DNA from: Candidatus Omnitrophota bacterium
GTDB taxonomy: Bacteria > Omnitrophota > Gorgyraeia > Gygaellales > JAHJCI01
Length of the DNA: 15,339 nt
Assembly: GCA_016783355.1 (NCBI GenBank)
Contig: JADHWR010000027.1
Span: 1 to 15,339, forward strand
Reading direction: 5' to 3'
Shown here: positions 1-7,197 of the stretch, piece by piece
Numbering within the stretch: position 1 is the first letter of the stretch
How the letters are laid out: each line of letters opens with the position of its first letter
The notes under the pieces: model-generated
The model's database searches: none
Told to the model about the DNA's origin: nothing
The model's input: only the letters and a program-made list of their open reading frames with translations
Position numbers and translations under genes: made by a program

Positions 1-7
1 GCCGAAT

Positions 8-44
8 GCTCTAAAATTATCCCCTGCGGGGAGAATTTTAGAGC
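8..44. repeat. AT-rich hairpin repeat, copy 1
   Basis: Perfect 11-bp inverted repeat, GCTCTAAAATT at 8-18 and AATTTTAGAGC at 34-44. The loop begins ATC and ends GAG and itself holds a small CCCC/GGGG stem (21-24 with 28-31). The core TAAAATTATC...GAGAATTTTA recurs at 4551-4640 and 10289-10319, with different outer base pairs that still match each other. It lies downstream of thiC, between that gene and the window edge. The function is unknown; no U-tract follows on either strand, so it is not a standard terminator. Confidence 0.8.
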
Positions 45-48
45 AGTT

Positions 49-113
49 TACCCTCTGCAATTCTATGAATTGCGAGGACTTGGTCCCTGAAATTTCTACG
101 AAATTTCTAGGGG
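49..113. repeat. Two-hairpin repeat, copy 1
   Basis: A pair of consecutive stem-loops. The first is CCTC-T-GCAATTC / GAATTGC-GAGG (52-77); the second is CCCT-GAAATTT / AAATTTC-T-AGGG (85-112). The linker is CGAGGACT followed by a GTCCC. The same architecture with different stem bases is found at 4564-4629. The remaining bases up to 159 hold only A/T-rich sequence and a short palindrome (146-161) overlapping the thiC stop; I see no gene there. Confidence 0.75.
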
Positions 114-159
114 TGAGGCAGGATATACATTATTATAGTAATATGGATTATATCTATAA

Positions 160-1425
160 TCATAAATTAAAAACTTTCAATGCGCAAAAGTCATCACCGC
201 ACATAGAACAACCGCCCTTTCTTAATCTTGGCTCTTTTTTTATCAGTTCTTTAAACTTCTTGCCATCGAGTGCATATTCGGACATCCTGCGCCAGTCAAA
301 ATCTTTCCTTGCTTCGGAGATTAATTTACTCTTAAGAATTGCCTTTTTGTTGCCTCGTGCAAGGTCAGCAACAGAGGCGGCAATCTTTGTAATCACAACC
401 CCCTCTCGCACATCCTCAATATCAGGCAGACCAATATGTTCTTGAGGTGTAACATAACAAAGAAAATCTGCGCCATAATAAGCAGCTAAAGCACCTCCTA
501 TGCTGCAGGCAATATGGTCATAGCCTACAGCAGTATCTATGGGCAGCGGCCCTAAGACGTAAAAAGGAGCACCCTCGCAGATCTTTTTTTCCAACTTTAC
601 ATTCTCCTCAATCTCATTTAACGGAATGTGGCCTGGGCCCTCAATCATCACCTGCACACCCTTATCTCTTGCCCGCAGCGCCAACTCTCCCAAAACCCTT
701 AATTCATAAATCTGGGCTTTATCTGTTGCGTCAGCAATAGAGCCCGGCCTTAAACCATCGCCCAGGCTTATGGTTACATCAAATTCCCTGGCAATCTCTA
801 AGATTTCATCAAAATATTCATATAAGAAGCTCTCTTTATTATTCCTTGCCATCCATCTAAGCATAAAAGAGCCGCCTCTTGAGACTACAGGCATTAATCT
901 TTTTTTCACTAAATTCAAGGCTGCCTTAGTCACCCCGGCATGAACTGTCGTAAAGTCCACTCCTTCCCTTGCCTGCTCTTCGTAGACCTTAAGGTAATCT
1001 TTTATCGTTAGATTTTCCAACCCCCCTGCTTCAATCACTGCCTGATAGATAGGAACAGTGCCCAGGGGCAAAGAGCAATTCTTGAATATTGTCTGTCTTA
1101 CCTTATTAATATCATTTGCTTTCCTGGCAATCGTCAAATCCATTATAGTATCTGCGCCGGCAGATTGGGCAACCTTAAACTTTTTTAACTCAATTTTTGC
1201 ATCTAATGCTACTGGAGAAGCGCCAATATTGGCATTGACTTTGACCGTTAAGTCTTTGCCTATTGCCACGGGTTTAAGATTCTTATGATTTTTGTTTACT
1301 GGAATAACTACTTCACCCTGCGTAATGAGTTTGCGCAGAATCTTTGCGTTGAGGCCCTCCTGCTTAGAAACATACTGCATCTGTCTTGTTATTATTCCCT
1401 TTTTTGCAATTTCTAACTGTGTCAT
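160..1425 (-). CDS. thiC: Phosphomethylpyrimidine synthase ThiC
   Basis: ThiC is a radical SAM enzyme that rearranges aminoimidazole ribonucleotide into HMP-phosphate, the pyrimidine half of thiamine. The 421 residues match the short form of the family. Recognisable blocks are GTVPIYQA (122-129), DFTTVHAG, VSRGGSFMLRWM, the SLGDGLRPGSIADA block, MIEGPGHIPLNEI, YVLGPLPIDTA and the C-terminal 4Fe-4S motif CSMCGDDFC (Cys406, 409, 414). The C-terminal CX2CX4C is characteristic of ThiC. One oddity: where ThiC usually has DLSTG this protein reads DLTIARKAND (96-105). BzaF and related benzimidazole synthases are close paralogues and cannot be excluded from sequence alone. The gene starts 16 bases after the membrane-protein gene, so it is probably cotranscribed; I see no TPP riboswitch in that gap. 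Confidence 0.93.
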   Translation of the reverse strand: MTQLEIAKKGIITRQMQYVSKQEGLNAKILRKLITQGEVVIPVNKNHKNLKPVAIGKDLTVKVNANIGASPVALDAKIELKKFKVAQSAGADTIMDLTIARKANDINKVRQTIFKNCSLPLGTVPIYQAVIEAGGLENLTIKDYLKVYEEQAREGVDFTTVHAGVTKAALNLVKKRLMPVVSRGGSFMLRWMARNNKESFLYEYFDEILEIAREFDVTISLGDGLRPGSIADATDKAQIYELRVLGELALRARDKGVQVMIEGPGHIPLNEIEENVKLEKKICEGAPFYVLGPLPIDTAVGYDHIACSIGGALAAYYGADFLCYVTPQEHIGLPDIEDVREGVVITKIAASVADLARGNKKAILKSKLISEARKDFDWRRMSEYALDGKKFKELIKKEPRLRKGGCSMCGDDFCALKVFNL

Positions 1426-1441
1426 TTTTCTTTCGGTATTC

Positions 1442-2092
1442 CTAACGGGGTTTTACAAATAAAAGCGGAAAGACAATATCACTTATACAGCAAGGTATCC
1501 AGACCGCAAGAAAAAGAAATATAGATACAGTAATAACCAAAACCCAATTCATCTGGATTAAACCAAATGCCATAATCATATGGAATAAAGATGCCCAGGT
1601 ACTCAGTAACACATGCCCTGAATGGGGAAATTTTGTTGTTGGCCTAAAATAAGCAATGGCTATACCGATTATTGCCAATGGATTTACCAGCCACCATCTC
1701 TCAATAAAACCCAAATGGATTCCCCGATTTGGTAAACCAAGCAATATTTCTCCTAAATAGGGAATGATTGAATCGCTAATCGTTGCGATGCCTATTGAGC
1801 CAAAATAACCAATCATCAGTAAAACCCAAAGTCTGCATTTACCTTTAATGCCGCCGGTTTTATGAATTTTATACATCGACGCCGTAACAAAGGCGCTGAG
1901 AAGGACATGAGAAGGATGAAGTATGTAAAAGATACTGGAAGATGTCTTCGCCGGCAAATTATAAAACAAGATCATCAAAACTATTCCTGTAATTGCCCCA
2001 AAAGCAGTAAAAGGAATATGCTTCTTTAGTTCTTTAGAAATATATCTGAATCTCATCGTATCAATTTTATCACTATCTTCAAAAATTGCCAC
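1442..2092 (-). CDS. Uncharacterised multi-pass membrane protein with paired HxxHVLLS motifs
   Basis: I do not recognise a named family. The 216-residue protein has about six hydrophobic segments, roughly residues 26-46, 55-75, 88-110, 133-149, 157-178 and 182-213, so it should sit in the cytoplasmic membrane. Two segments carry a matching motif, H59-P-S-H62-VLLS and H157-S-G-H160-VLLS, each followed 11-15 residues later by another His (77 and 171). This suggests an internal duplication and perhaps metal or haem binding. A CC pair (201-202) lies near the C-terminus. The start is a GTG at 2092 preceded by a GGAGG about ten bases upstream; ATG at 2056 is an alternative. It lies between a MinD-type ATPase and thiC. 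Confidence 0.7.
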   Translation of the reverse strand: MAIFEDSDKIDTMRFRYISKELKKHIPFTAFGAITGIVLMILFYNLPAKTSSSIFYILHPSHVLLSAFVTASMYKIHKTGGIKGKCRLWVLLMIGYFGSIGIATISDSIIPYLGEILLGLPNRGIHLGFIERWWLVNPLAIIGIAIAYFRPTTKFPHSGHVLLSTWASLFHMIMAFGLIQMNWVLVITVSIFLFLAVWIPCCISDIVFPLLFVKPR

Positions 2093-2117
2093 ATTAAATA
2101 AGGCCTCCGGCCCCGCA

Positions 2118-3143
2118 CTAAATTTTTAGCAGAGGACTGAATCTGCACCAAATATCAATTATCTCTTTCTTGGCCTTGCCATGATGATACTCAACAATTG
2201 TCTTTTCCTCAACCATTGCCTTGACAACAGACTCATCAAAACTGATTTTTCCCAACAAATCAATATTATCTTTTTGGCAGTATCGCTCTATATCTCTGCT
2301 TACATCCAGATTCAGGTCAAATTTGTTTATGATTACCTGAGAATTTATCCGAAAGGATGCCGCCAAAGCCAATACTCTCTGTAAATCATGCAGTCCTGTT
2401 AAAGTCGGCTCGGTGACAACAATGGCATAATCAACGCCGGATAAAGAGGCGATAACCGGACATCCTATACCAGGACTACCATCAACAATAATTAAATCGT
2501 AATTTCTTTTTTGTGCAAGCCTGCGTGCCTTTTCCTTAACGAGACTGACAAGCTTACCTGAATTTTCCTGGGCAATTCCTAATTTTGCATGGACAAATGG
2601 ACCGAATCTTGTTTCGGAAATGAAGTAGTTTCCGGAAATGTCCTCTTCCATTGTTATTGCCCCTGCCGGACAGACGTAACTACAAAAACCACAACCTTCA
2701 CAAGAGATTGGGTCAACAAATATTTTTTCCCTTACAGCATCTCCGCCAGAGGCGGATCCGCCTCCACCATAAGAATCGGCGGATGCGCCAATCCCGCCAT
2801 AATACTTTGGCGGGTCGCCAACGCTTTGTGGCGACTTTCTGGCGCAAATCCCGCCATAATACTTTGGCGGGTCGCCAATGCTTTGTGGCGACTTTATGGC
2901 GGAAAACCGGCAAACCTCCAAACACTTCCCGCATTCAATACACCTATTCTGATTAATGATCGCGCTCTTGCCGCCTTTGAATTCATATTGCTCTTTAATT
3001 TCGGGATGTAATAAAAGATGTAAATCTGCGGCATCTACATCGCAATCTGCCATTACCTTTTTCTCTGCCAATGCCGCAAAAGAAGCAGTAATTACAGTTT
3101 TGCCTGTGCCGCCTTTGCCGCTAATGATAGCTATTTCTTTCAT
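2118..3143 (-). CDS. MinD/Mrp-type P-loop ATPase with inserted 2[4Fe-4S] ferredoxin domain (paralogue 1)
   Basis: This is a COG1149-type protein: a MinD-superfamily ATPase with a bacterial ferredoxin inserted in the fold. The deviant Walker A motif GKGGTGKT is at 9-16. Two cluster motifs follow, CIECGKCLEVC (68-78) and CEGCGFCSYVC (148-158), then IIVDGSPGIGCPV (Walker B/switch region) and TEPTLTGLHDL. At 341 residues it is longer than the paralogue at 7802-8656 because residues about 84-140, between the two cluster motifs, carry repeat-encoded sequence: the two motifs are 69 residues apart here and 18 there. Such proteins are thought to help in metal-cluster assembly or ATP-driven electron transfer. 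The start ATG overlaps the upstream flavoprotein stop as TAATG, so the two are translationally coupled. Confidence 0.9.
   Translation of the reverse strand: MKEIAIISGKGGTGKTVITASFAALAEKKVMADCDVDAADLHLLLHPEIKEQYEFKGGKSAIINQNRCIECGKCLEVCRFSAIKSPQSIGDPPKYYGGICARKSPQSVGDPPKYYGGIGASADSYGGGGSASGGDAVREKIFVDPISCEGCGFCSYVCPAGAITMEEDISGNYFISETRFGPFVHAKLGIAQENSGKLVSLVKEKARRLAQKRNYDLIIVDGSPGIGCPVIASLSGVDYAIVVTEPTLTGLHDLQRVLALAASFRINSQVIINKFDLNLDVSRDIERYCQKDNIDLLGKISFDESVVKAMVEEKTIVEYHHGKAKKEIIDIWCRFSPLLKI
2742..2902. repeat. In-frame palindromic repeat array inside the MinD-type gene
   Basis: A 48-bp unit occurs twice, at 2791-2838 and 2848-2895, offset by 57 bp (19 codons), with a single C/T difference (2822 against 2879). 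Each unit has two consecutive hairpins with perfect 7-bp stems: CCCGCCA/TGGCGGG (2793-2799 with 2808-2814) and GTCGCCA/TGGCGAC (2814-2820 with 2829-2835). A separate perfect 16-bp palindrome, GAGGCGGATCCGCCTC, sits at 2749-2764. The array is translated as glycine- and proline-rich sequence, with KSPQS(I/V)GDPPKYYGGI repeated. No frame change or stop is introduced. Confidence 0.88.
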
Positions 3144-4489
3144 TATATCTTATCAGCAGCATCTTGCGCTGCTAAAACCAAAGGATACATTGTTGGTGCG
3201 CTTGTTAAATAAGGATGTGTGGCTATCTGTAGTGTCTCCAGTTCTGTCAAAGAAATCCTTTTCTGAATTGCTACCCCAACAATATTAATCATCTCGGCGC
3301 AGGAAAATCCGCCGGCAACCTGACCACCCAATATAATACCTGATTGCTTGGAAAAGATAAGTTTAACCTTTATTTTACTGGCTCCGGGAAGATTGCCTGG
3401 ATGTTTATCAACTCCTTGGGCATTGCCGATAATAATCTCGAAGCCCTCTTTTTGGGCCGAGGTTTCGGTCAAACCAGCAGAGCCTAAAACCAATCCGTCA
3501 ACATAAGTTGAATATATGGCAATAGTTCCCTTGTTCTCGCGCACAACCTTAAGTTGATAAAGATTTGCGCCGGCAACCCTTGCCTCAGAGGTTGCTGTTG
3601 AGGCAAGCATTACCGGTGCATCCTTTCTTGTAAAGAAATCGCGCTTGCCTGTGCAGTCACCAACAGCAAAAATATCAGGGTCAATTGTCCTCATATATTC
3701 ATCTACCCAGATACCCTTGCCCTTACCCAGGTCTAAGTCCGCTTCCTGCGCTAATCCTGTATTGGGAATTGTGCCGATGCCCAAAATAACACAATCAACA
3801 GCCAGTTTTTCGCCGGATGACAACCTTACTTCCTTAACAGTATTCTGGCCTAAGAATTCCTCAACGCGGCTTTCTGTTAAAATCTTTACACCATTGGATT
3901 TAAGTTTCTCCTCAACAAGGATAGAAAACTCATGGTCAAAGGAATTAGCCAATAAACGAGGTAACATCTCCACTAAATATACATTGGCTCCTTTTATTTT
4001 AGAAATCTCATCAGCAAACTCAATACCAATAAATCCTCCTCCCAGAACAAGGATATCCCTCGATTTCTTTACTTTATCCACTACTTCTTTAAGGTATTGC
4101 ATCTCCTTATGTATAGAATAGATATTCTTTTTATCAATGCCGGTAATTGACGGTAAAATTGGCCTTGAGCCAATCGCTAAAATTAACTTTTCATAGAAGT
4201 ATTGGTCATTGTTTTTTGTAGAAACAGATTTTTCCTTTCGATTTATCTTTATTGCTTCATCAACAACAATACTGATATTATTTTTCTCTAACGCAGCAAC
4301 GCCCAGGTAATTATCCTCGGGATTTTTCAAGCTACAGAACATATAAGGAATACCGCAGGGAATAACTCCTTTATCCACATTTTTAATGACAAGAATTTCT
4401 TTATCTGCATAATATTTGCGGGAAGTCAATGCACTTACAATTCCTGCCGGCCCTGCTCCGATTACTAAAATATCTATCCTTTTCTCCAT
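3143..4489 (-). CDS. FAD-dependent pyridine nucleotide-disulfide oxidoreductase (CoA-disulfide reductase/NADH oxidase-like)
   Basis: A two-dinucleotide-fold flavoprotein of 448 residues. The FAD motif GAGPAG is at 11-16 and the NAD(P) motif GGGFIGIEFADE begins at 150. A second FAD motif, IFAVGDCTG, follows, and the protein ends with the Rossmann-reductase dimerisation domain (AGLTETSA and PTMYPLVLAAQDA). A single Cys45 in the context VIPCGIPY sits where CoA-disulfide reductases and NADH oxidases carry their redox cysteine, so a one-cysteine mechanism is likely; the substrate is not determined. I chose ATG 4489 because AGGAG lies five bases upstream; the preceding in-frame GTG (4492) is too close to it. 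The stop overlaps the MinD-type start (TAATG), which suggests the flavoprotein and the ferredoxin ATPase work together, perhaps as electron donor and acceptor. Confidence 0.88.
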   Translation of the reverse strand: MEKRIDILVIGAGPAGIVSALTSRKYYADKEILVIKNVDKGVIPCGIPYMFCSLKNPEDNYLGVAALEKNNISIVVDEAIKINRKEKSVSTKNNDQYFYEKLILAIGSRPILPSITGIDKKNIYSIHKEMQYLKEVVDKVKKSRDILVLGGGFIGIEFADEISKIKGANVYLVEMLPRLLANSFDHEFSILVEEKLKSNGVKILTESRVEEFLGQNTVKEVRLSSGEKLAVDCVILGIGTIPNTGLAQEADLDLGKGKGIWVDEYMRTIDPDIFAVGDCTGKRDFFTRKDAPVMLASTATSEARVAGANLYQLKVVRENKGTIAIYSTYVDGLVLGSAGLTETSAQKEGFEIIIGNAQGVDKHPGNLPGASKIKVKLIFSKQSGIILGGQVAGGFSCAEMINIVGVAIQKRISLTELETLQIATHPYLTSAPTMYPLVLAAQDAADKI

Positions 4490-4501
4490 CACCGCTCCTT
4501 T

Positions 4502-4543
4502 AATGAGTCCGCCAAAGTTCGTTGGCGGACGAATTGATCCCGA
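4502..4543. repeat. GC hairpin repeat before the flavoprotein gene (CCGCCAAA family)
   Basis: Perfect 9-bp arms GTCCGCCAA (4507-4515) and TTGGCGGAC (4522-4530). The 42 bases from 4502 match 10242-10283 with one difference. In the mRNA sense the element ends CTCATT, directly before the Shine-Dalgarno sequence of the flavoprotein gene. It could therefore shape translation of the next gene, but this is inference. Confidence 0.85.
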
Positions 4544-4544
4544 A

Positions 4545-4650
4545 GCTTAAGCTAAAATTATCGTACCCTCTGGAATTTCTGCGAAATTCCGAGGACTCAG
4601 TCCCGGGAATTCTTTAGAATTCCTCGGGGAGAATTTTAGCTTGTTTAAGC
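4545..4650. repeat. AT-rich hairpin repeat, copy 2, enclosing two-hairpin repeat copy 2
   Basis: The outer stem is GCTTAA (4545-4550) with TTAAGC (4645-4650), then GCTAAAATT (4551-4559) with AATTTTAGC (4632-4640). Inside, at 4564-4629, lies the two-hairpin module: CCTC-T-GGAATTT / AAATTCC-GAGG and CCCG-GGAATTC / GAATTCC-T-CGGG. In copy 1 at the window start the two-hairpin module lies beside, not within, the AT hairpin, so the modules look independent. The element sits between the stop of the MBL gene (4671) and the flavoprotein gene, where it could act as a processing or attenuation site. It lacks a U-tract. Confidence 0.82.
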
Positions 4651-4670
4651 AAGGGGTATATTTAATCTTA

Positions 4671-5306
4671 TCAAAGGAGAATGCACTGGCCTGCCCCTCC
4701 CTCAATATATTTACTGGTAAACCTTGACTTTATCTCTGATTTAAATTGAGTGCAATGCGTTGCGCAAACTAATTCTAAATCATTGAGTAAATCAAATTCC
4801 CTGAATCCATGAAGCCCGCCGATAAGAGCAAGGGGCTTGCCAAATTGTGAGGCTGACTGTAAGATTTTTCCTACGCCAGGATGAGAACAGCCCGCAATGA
4901 TAACCAATCCCTTTTCTGTTTTAACAACGAGGGATTGCTCTATGTTTAGTAGTTCGCCGGTAGAATAAATATCCTCATCTATCTCAGTGGGCTCCTTTAT
5001 TTTAATTGTCTCCTTTGCTAAAGAAGAACCGGCCCAGGAGAAAGGAATATAAACCACGCTCCTTTTCAGCTGAAGAAAGTCTGTTAGTCCTCCTGTATGA
5101 TCCCAGTGTGAATGAGAGATAAACACCTCCTCAATCGAGCGGGGTTCTATATTGAGTTTTTTCATATTATACAGAAGTATAGTTCCATCTGCGCCTGTAT
5201 CAAAGAGTATCCTTCTGTTATTTATTTCTATAAGGCTGGCAAATCCCCAATCAGCTTTAAGGCCTTTCTTGAATACTTGATTATCATAAATAATAGTAAT
5301 CTTCAT
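4671..5306 (-). CDS. MBL-fold metallohydrolase (COG1237 type)
   Basis: Metallo-beta-lactamase fold hydrolase of 211 residues. The metal-binding motif HSHWDH is at 65-70 (H65, H67, D69, H70). Further ligand candidates are H142 in GCSHPGVGKIL and H184 in ATHCT. The GCSHPG block and the overall length fit the COG1237 branch, which includes proteins annotated as dihydropteridine-linked synthases in methanogens; the substrate here is unknown. I took ATG 5306 (MKITIIYDN) as start rather than 5321, because it forms an ATGA overlap with the stop of the preceding radical SAM gene and matches the usual family N-terminus. It is the last gene of the tightly coupled run that begins with the NifX-like genes. 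Confidence 0.87.
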   Translation of the reverse strand: MKITIIYDNQVFKKGLKADWGFASLIEINNRRILFDTGADGTILLYNMKKLNIEPRSIEEVFISHSHWDHTGGLTDFLQLKRSVVYIPFSWAGSSLAKETIKIKEPTEIDEDIYSTGELLNIEQSLVVKTEKGLVIIAGCSHPGVGKILQSASQFGKPLALIGGLHGFREFDLLNDLELVCATHCTQFKSEIKSRFTSKYIEGGAGQCILL

Positions 5307-6322
5307 TTTTGTGGAATCCACTTTTCCCCCCTAATGTTTATCTCCTCTGCGCAATAGGGACAAGTGCCTCCTTTGATTTTATAGCCTGCGGTCCTCATTC
5401 CAAATCTCTCAATCAATAATCTGCCGCATTGAGGGCAATAGGTATTGTCTTCTTCGCCCAAGACATTTCCCAGATAAACATACTTCATCCCTAAACCCTT
5501 TGCTATCTCGTAGGCCTCCTTTAAGGTCTTGAGAGAAGTAGCAGGAAGATCCTGGACGAGGTAGTTGGGAAAGAATCTCAGGAAATGCAGGGGTGTCCCG
5601 TCTCCTAAATTTTCCTTTATCCATTTCACTAACTCCTCTACTTTCTCCATCGAATCTCCGAGCCGCGGCACGATTAAATCTGTTATTTCTATATGGACAT
5701 TCTGTTTTTTATATTCTATCAGGGCTTGATAAATTGGCTCTGCATCGGGAACCGAAGAGAAGTCTCTCAAAAAGTCCTTGTCTCCTGAGCCTTTAAAATC
5801 AACTGTAACTGCATCTAAATAGGGCGCTATCTTTCTAATCGGCTCTGGATTCATATATCCATTTGTTACATAAGTATTGTATAGTCCTTCCTCATGAGCT
5901 AATTTAGCCGTATCATATGTTAACTCAAAGAATATGGTTGGTTCTGTATATGTATAGCTAATCCCCTGAGAGCCGCTTTCCTTTGCTAATCCCACTATCT
6001 CCTCTGGAGGTAACTGCTCTGCCTCTATTTCTCCTTGACTCAAAACCCAATTTTGACAATACTTACATCTCCAATTACAACCCGGCGTGCAGATTGAGAA
6101 AGCCCGAGAGCCAGGAGCGAAGTTATTTAATGGTTTCTTTTCGATTGGATCAGAATTTGCTGCACTGACCTTATCATAAACTAAAGAGTACAATCTTCCA
6201 TCTATGTTTTTCCTTGCCCGGCATCTGCCTGTCTGGCCTTCTGGAATTATGCAACCAAAGGCACATAGATTGCATTTTACTTTCTTCTTCTCTAATATTT
6301 CATAAAACATTGCTTCTTTCAT
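5303..6322 (-). CDS. AmmeMemoRadiSam-type radical SAM protein (PFL-activase-like)
   Basis: Radical SAM enzyme of 339 residues in the COG1180 group. An N-terminal Cys-rich segment (C17, C20, C24, C34 in KCNLCAFGC...GRC) precedes the radical SAM motif CNWRCKYC (C82, C86, C89), which has the CX3CX2C spacing. The flanking blocks SDPIEKKPLNNF, GISYTYTEPTIF and YVTNGYMN are typical of the AmmeMemoRadiSam radical SAM branch. An additional zinc-ribbon-like tail has CPQC (296-299) and CPYC (321-324). The AMMECR1 and Memo partners that name the system are not in this window. The gene is coupled by ATGA to DUF89 upstream and to the MBL gene downstream. The substrate is unknown; radical activation or modification of a protein or cofactor is the family expectation. 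Confidence 0.88.
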   Translation of the reverse strand: MKEAMFYEILEKKKVKCNLCAFGCIIPEGQTGRCRARKNIDGRLYSLVYDKVSAANSDPIEKKPLNNFAPGSRAFSICTPGCNWRCKYCQNWVLSQGEIEAEQLPPEEIVGLAKESGSQGISYTYTEPTIFFELTYDTAKLAHEEGLYNTYVTNGYMNPEPIRKIAPYLDAVTVDFKGSGDKDFLRDFSSVPDAEPIYQALIEYKKQNVHIEITDLIVPRLGDSMEKVEELVKWIKENLGDGTPLHFLRFFPNYLVQDLPATSLKTLKEAYEIAKGLGMKYVYLGNVLGEEDNTYCPQCGRLLIERFGMRTAGYKIKGGTCPYCAEEINIRGEKWIPQK

Positions 6323-7197
6323 CGTTTTAAAATAAAATCACCAACCTTACAACCAATATCCTGGGCAACTATGGGGCATTTTGCGCGAAATAAAAAGAAA
6401 ATGGGCCGGCGCTTCTCTTCGGATAAGGCCTCAAAATTTCCCTGGCCCTTACTAATAATTAAATCTGCCTCTTTATAAATCTTAAGAAAGTCCTTTGAGC
6501 AAAATTCCAGAATCGTTCCCGGAGCATCGCAGCCACTGGATATAACCCGGGCTAAGTTATTTATGCCGCAAAAAAATGCATCTTCGGCTAATGCATCATT
6601 AATAATCGGGCTTTCTTTTACCGCATAAAGAATTTCTTTACCCCCATCCACTTCCTTTATCTGCTCAATAAAAATTCGGTCAAAAACAGTCTCTCCGGCA
6701 TTATCTGCTAAATAAAGAATGGTTTTTGCTTCATCCAAAGCCTGCCGAAATTCTGCGTAGGCAAAGATTGGCTTATTATATTCATTATGAATATCAAAAT
6801 CCCCATTAAGAAAAGCCTTCACCTCTTGTTCGATCTCTAAGGAGTTCTTTACCCCAAAATCAATCACATTTCCGGCAATCGCTAATTCTAATGCCGTCAA
6901 TAATCTATCACAGGATTTCTCTGTCTTTTCCTTTAATCTCGGATAGAGACTCAAGGCAAGTCTATTGCTTTTTTGCTTAATCTGGGCAAAGGGATCCTCT
7001 TTTTTCGTCAGGTTTTTTACAATGGCATAAATGGTCTTCCCCATCCGGGGAGGGCTTAATTCCAACGGAAATTGTCTTATCTCCTGAAAAAGCCTCTCTA
7101 AAACCTCTTTTTGTATCGCCTGATCAGCATGAGCAAGCCGAGCTGCCTCAAGGGCTTGCTTTAAAAAGCAAGGGATACAGTCTAAATATGTCCTCAT
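6319..7197 (-). CDS. DUF89 / ARMT1-like metal-dependent phosphatase-family protein
   Basis: DUF89 family (COG1578) of 292 residues. The family hallmarks are present: an N-terminal CxxC in LDCIPCFLKQAL (C7, C10), the metal-site motif DNAGE (165-169), D201 in PIINDAL, D245, and the KGQGNFEAL loop (250-257). Characterised members are metal-dependent phosphatases that remove damaged or overflow phosphometabolites; archaeal and bacterial members of this CxxC subgroup are mostly uncharacterised. The upstream in-frame ATG at 7224 is unlikely because ATG 7197 forms an ATGA overlap with the methyltransferase stop and gives the usual MRTYLDCIPCF start. The next gene begins with another ATGA overlap, so the protein belongs to the same functional unit as the MinD-type and radical SAM proteins. 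Confidence 0.9.
   Translation of the reverse strand: MRTYLDCIPCFLKQALEAARLAHADQAIQKEVLERLFQEIRQFPLELSPPRMGKTIYAIVKNLTKKEDPFAQIKQKSNRLALSLYPRLKEKTEKSCDRLLTALELAIAGNVIDFGVKNSLEIEQEVKAFLNGDFDIHNEYNKPIFAYAEFRQALDEAKTILYLADNAGETVFDRIFIEQIKEVDGGKEILYAVKESPIINDALAEDAFFCGINNLARVISSGCDAPGTILEFCSKDFLKIYKEADLIISKGQGNFEALSEEKRRPIFFLFRAKCPIVAQDIGCKVGDFILKR

Noticed and set aside
1..159. Intrinsic terminator of thiC.
   Set aside because: Hairpins are present, but none is followed by a U-tract in the mRNA sense.
2791..2895. CRISPR array.
   Set aside because: Only two 48-bp units with a 9-bp spacer, internally palindromic, within a coding frame and with no cas genes.
2742..2902. Frameshift or assembly error as the cause of the MinD insertion.
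   Set aside because: The reading frame and all downstream motifs stay intact, and similar in-frame elements occur in lipA and fur; still, reads were not available to exclude it fully.
2589..3011. Plus-strand and alternative-frame open frames across the MinD-type gene, with their own repeated peptides.
   Set aside because: They arise because the 57-bp period is a multiple of three and is open in several frames; the minus-strand frame has the conserved ATPase and Fe-S motifs.
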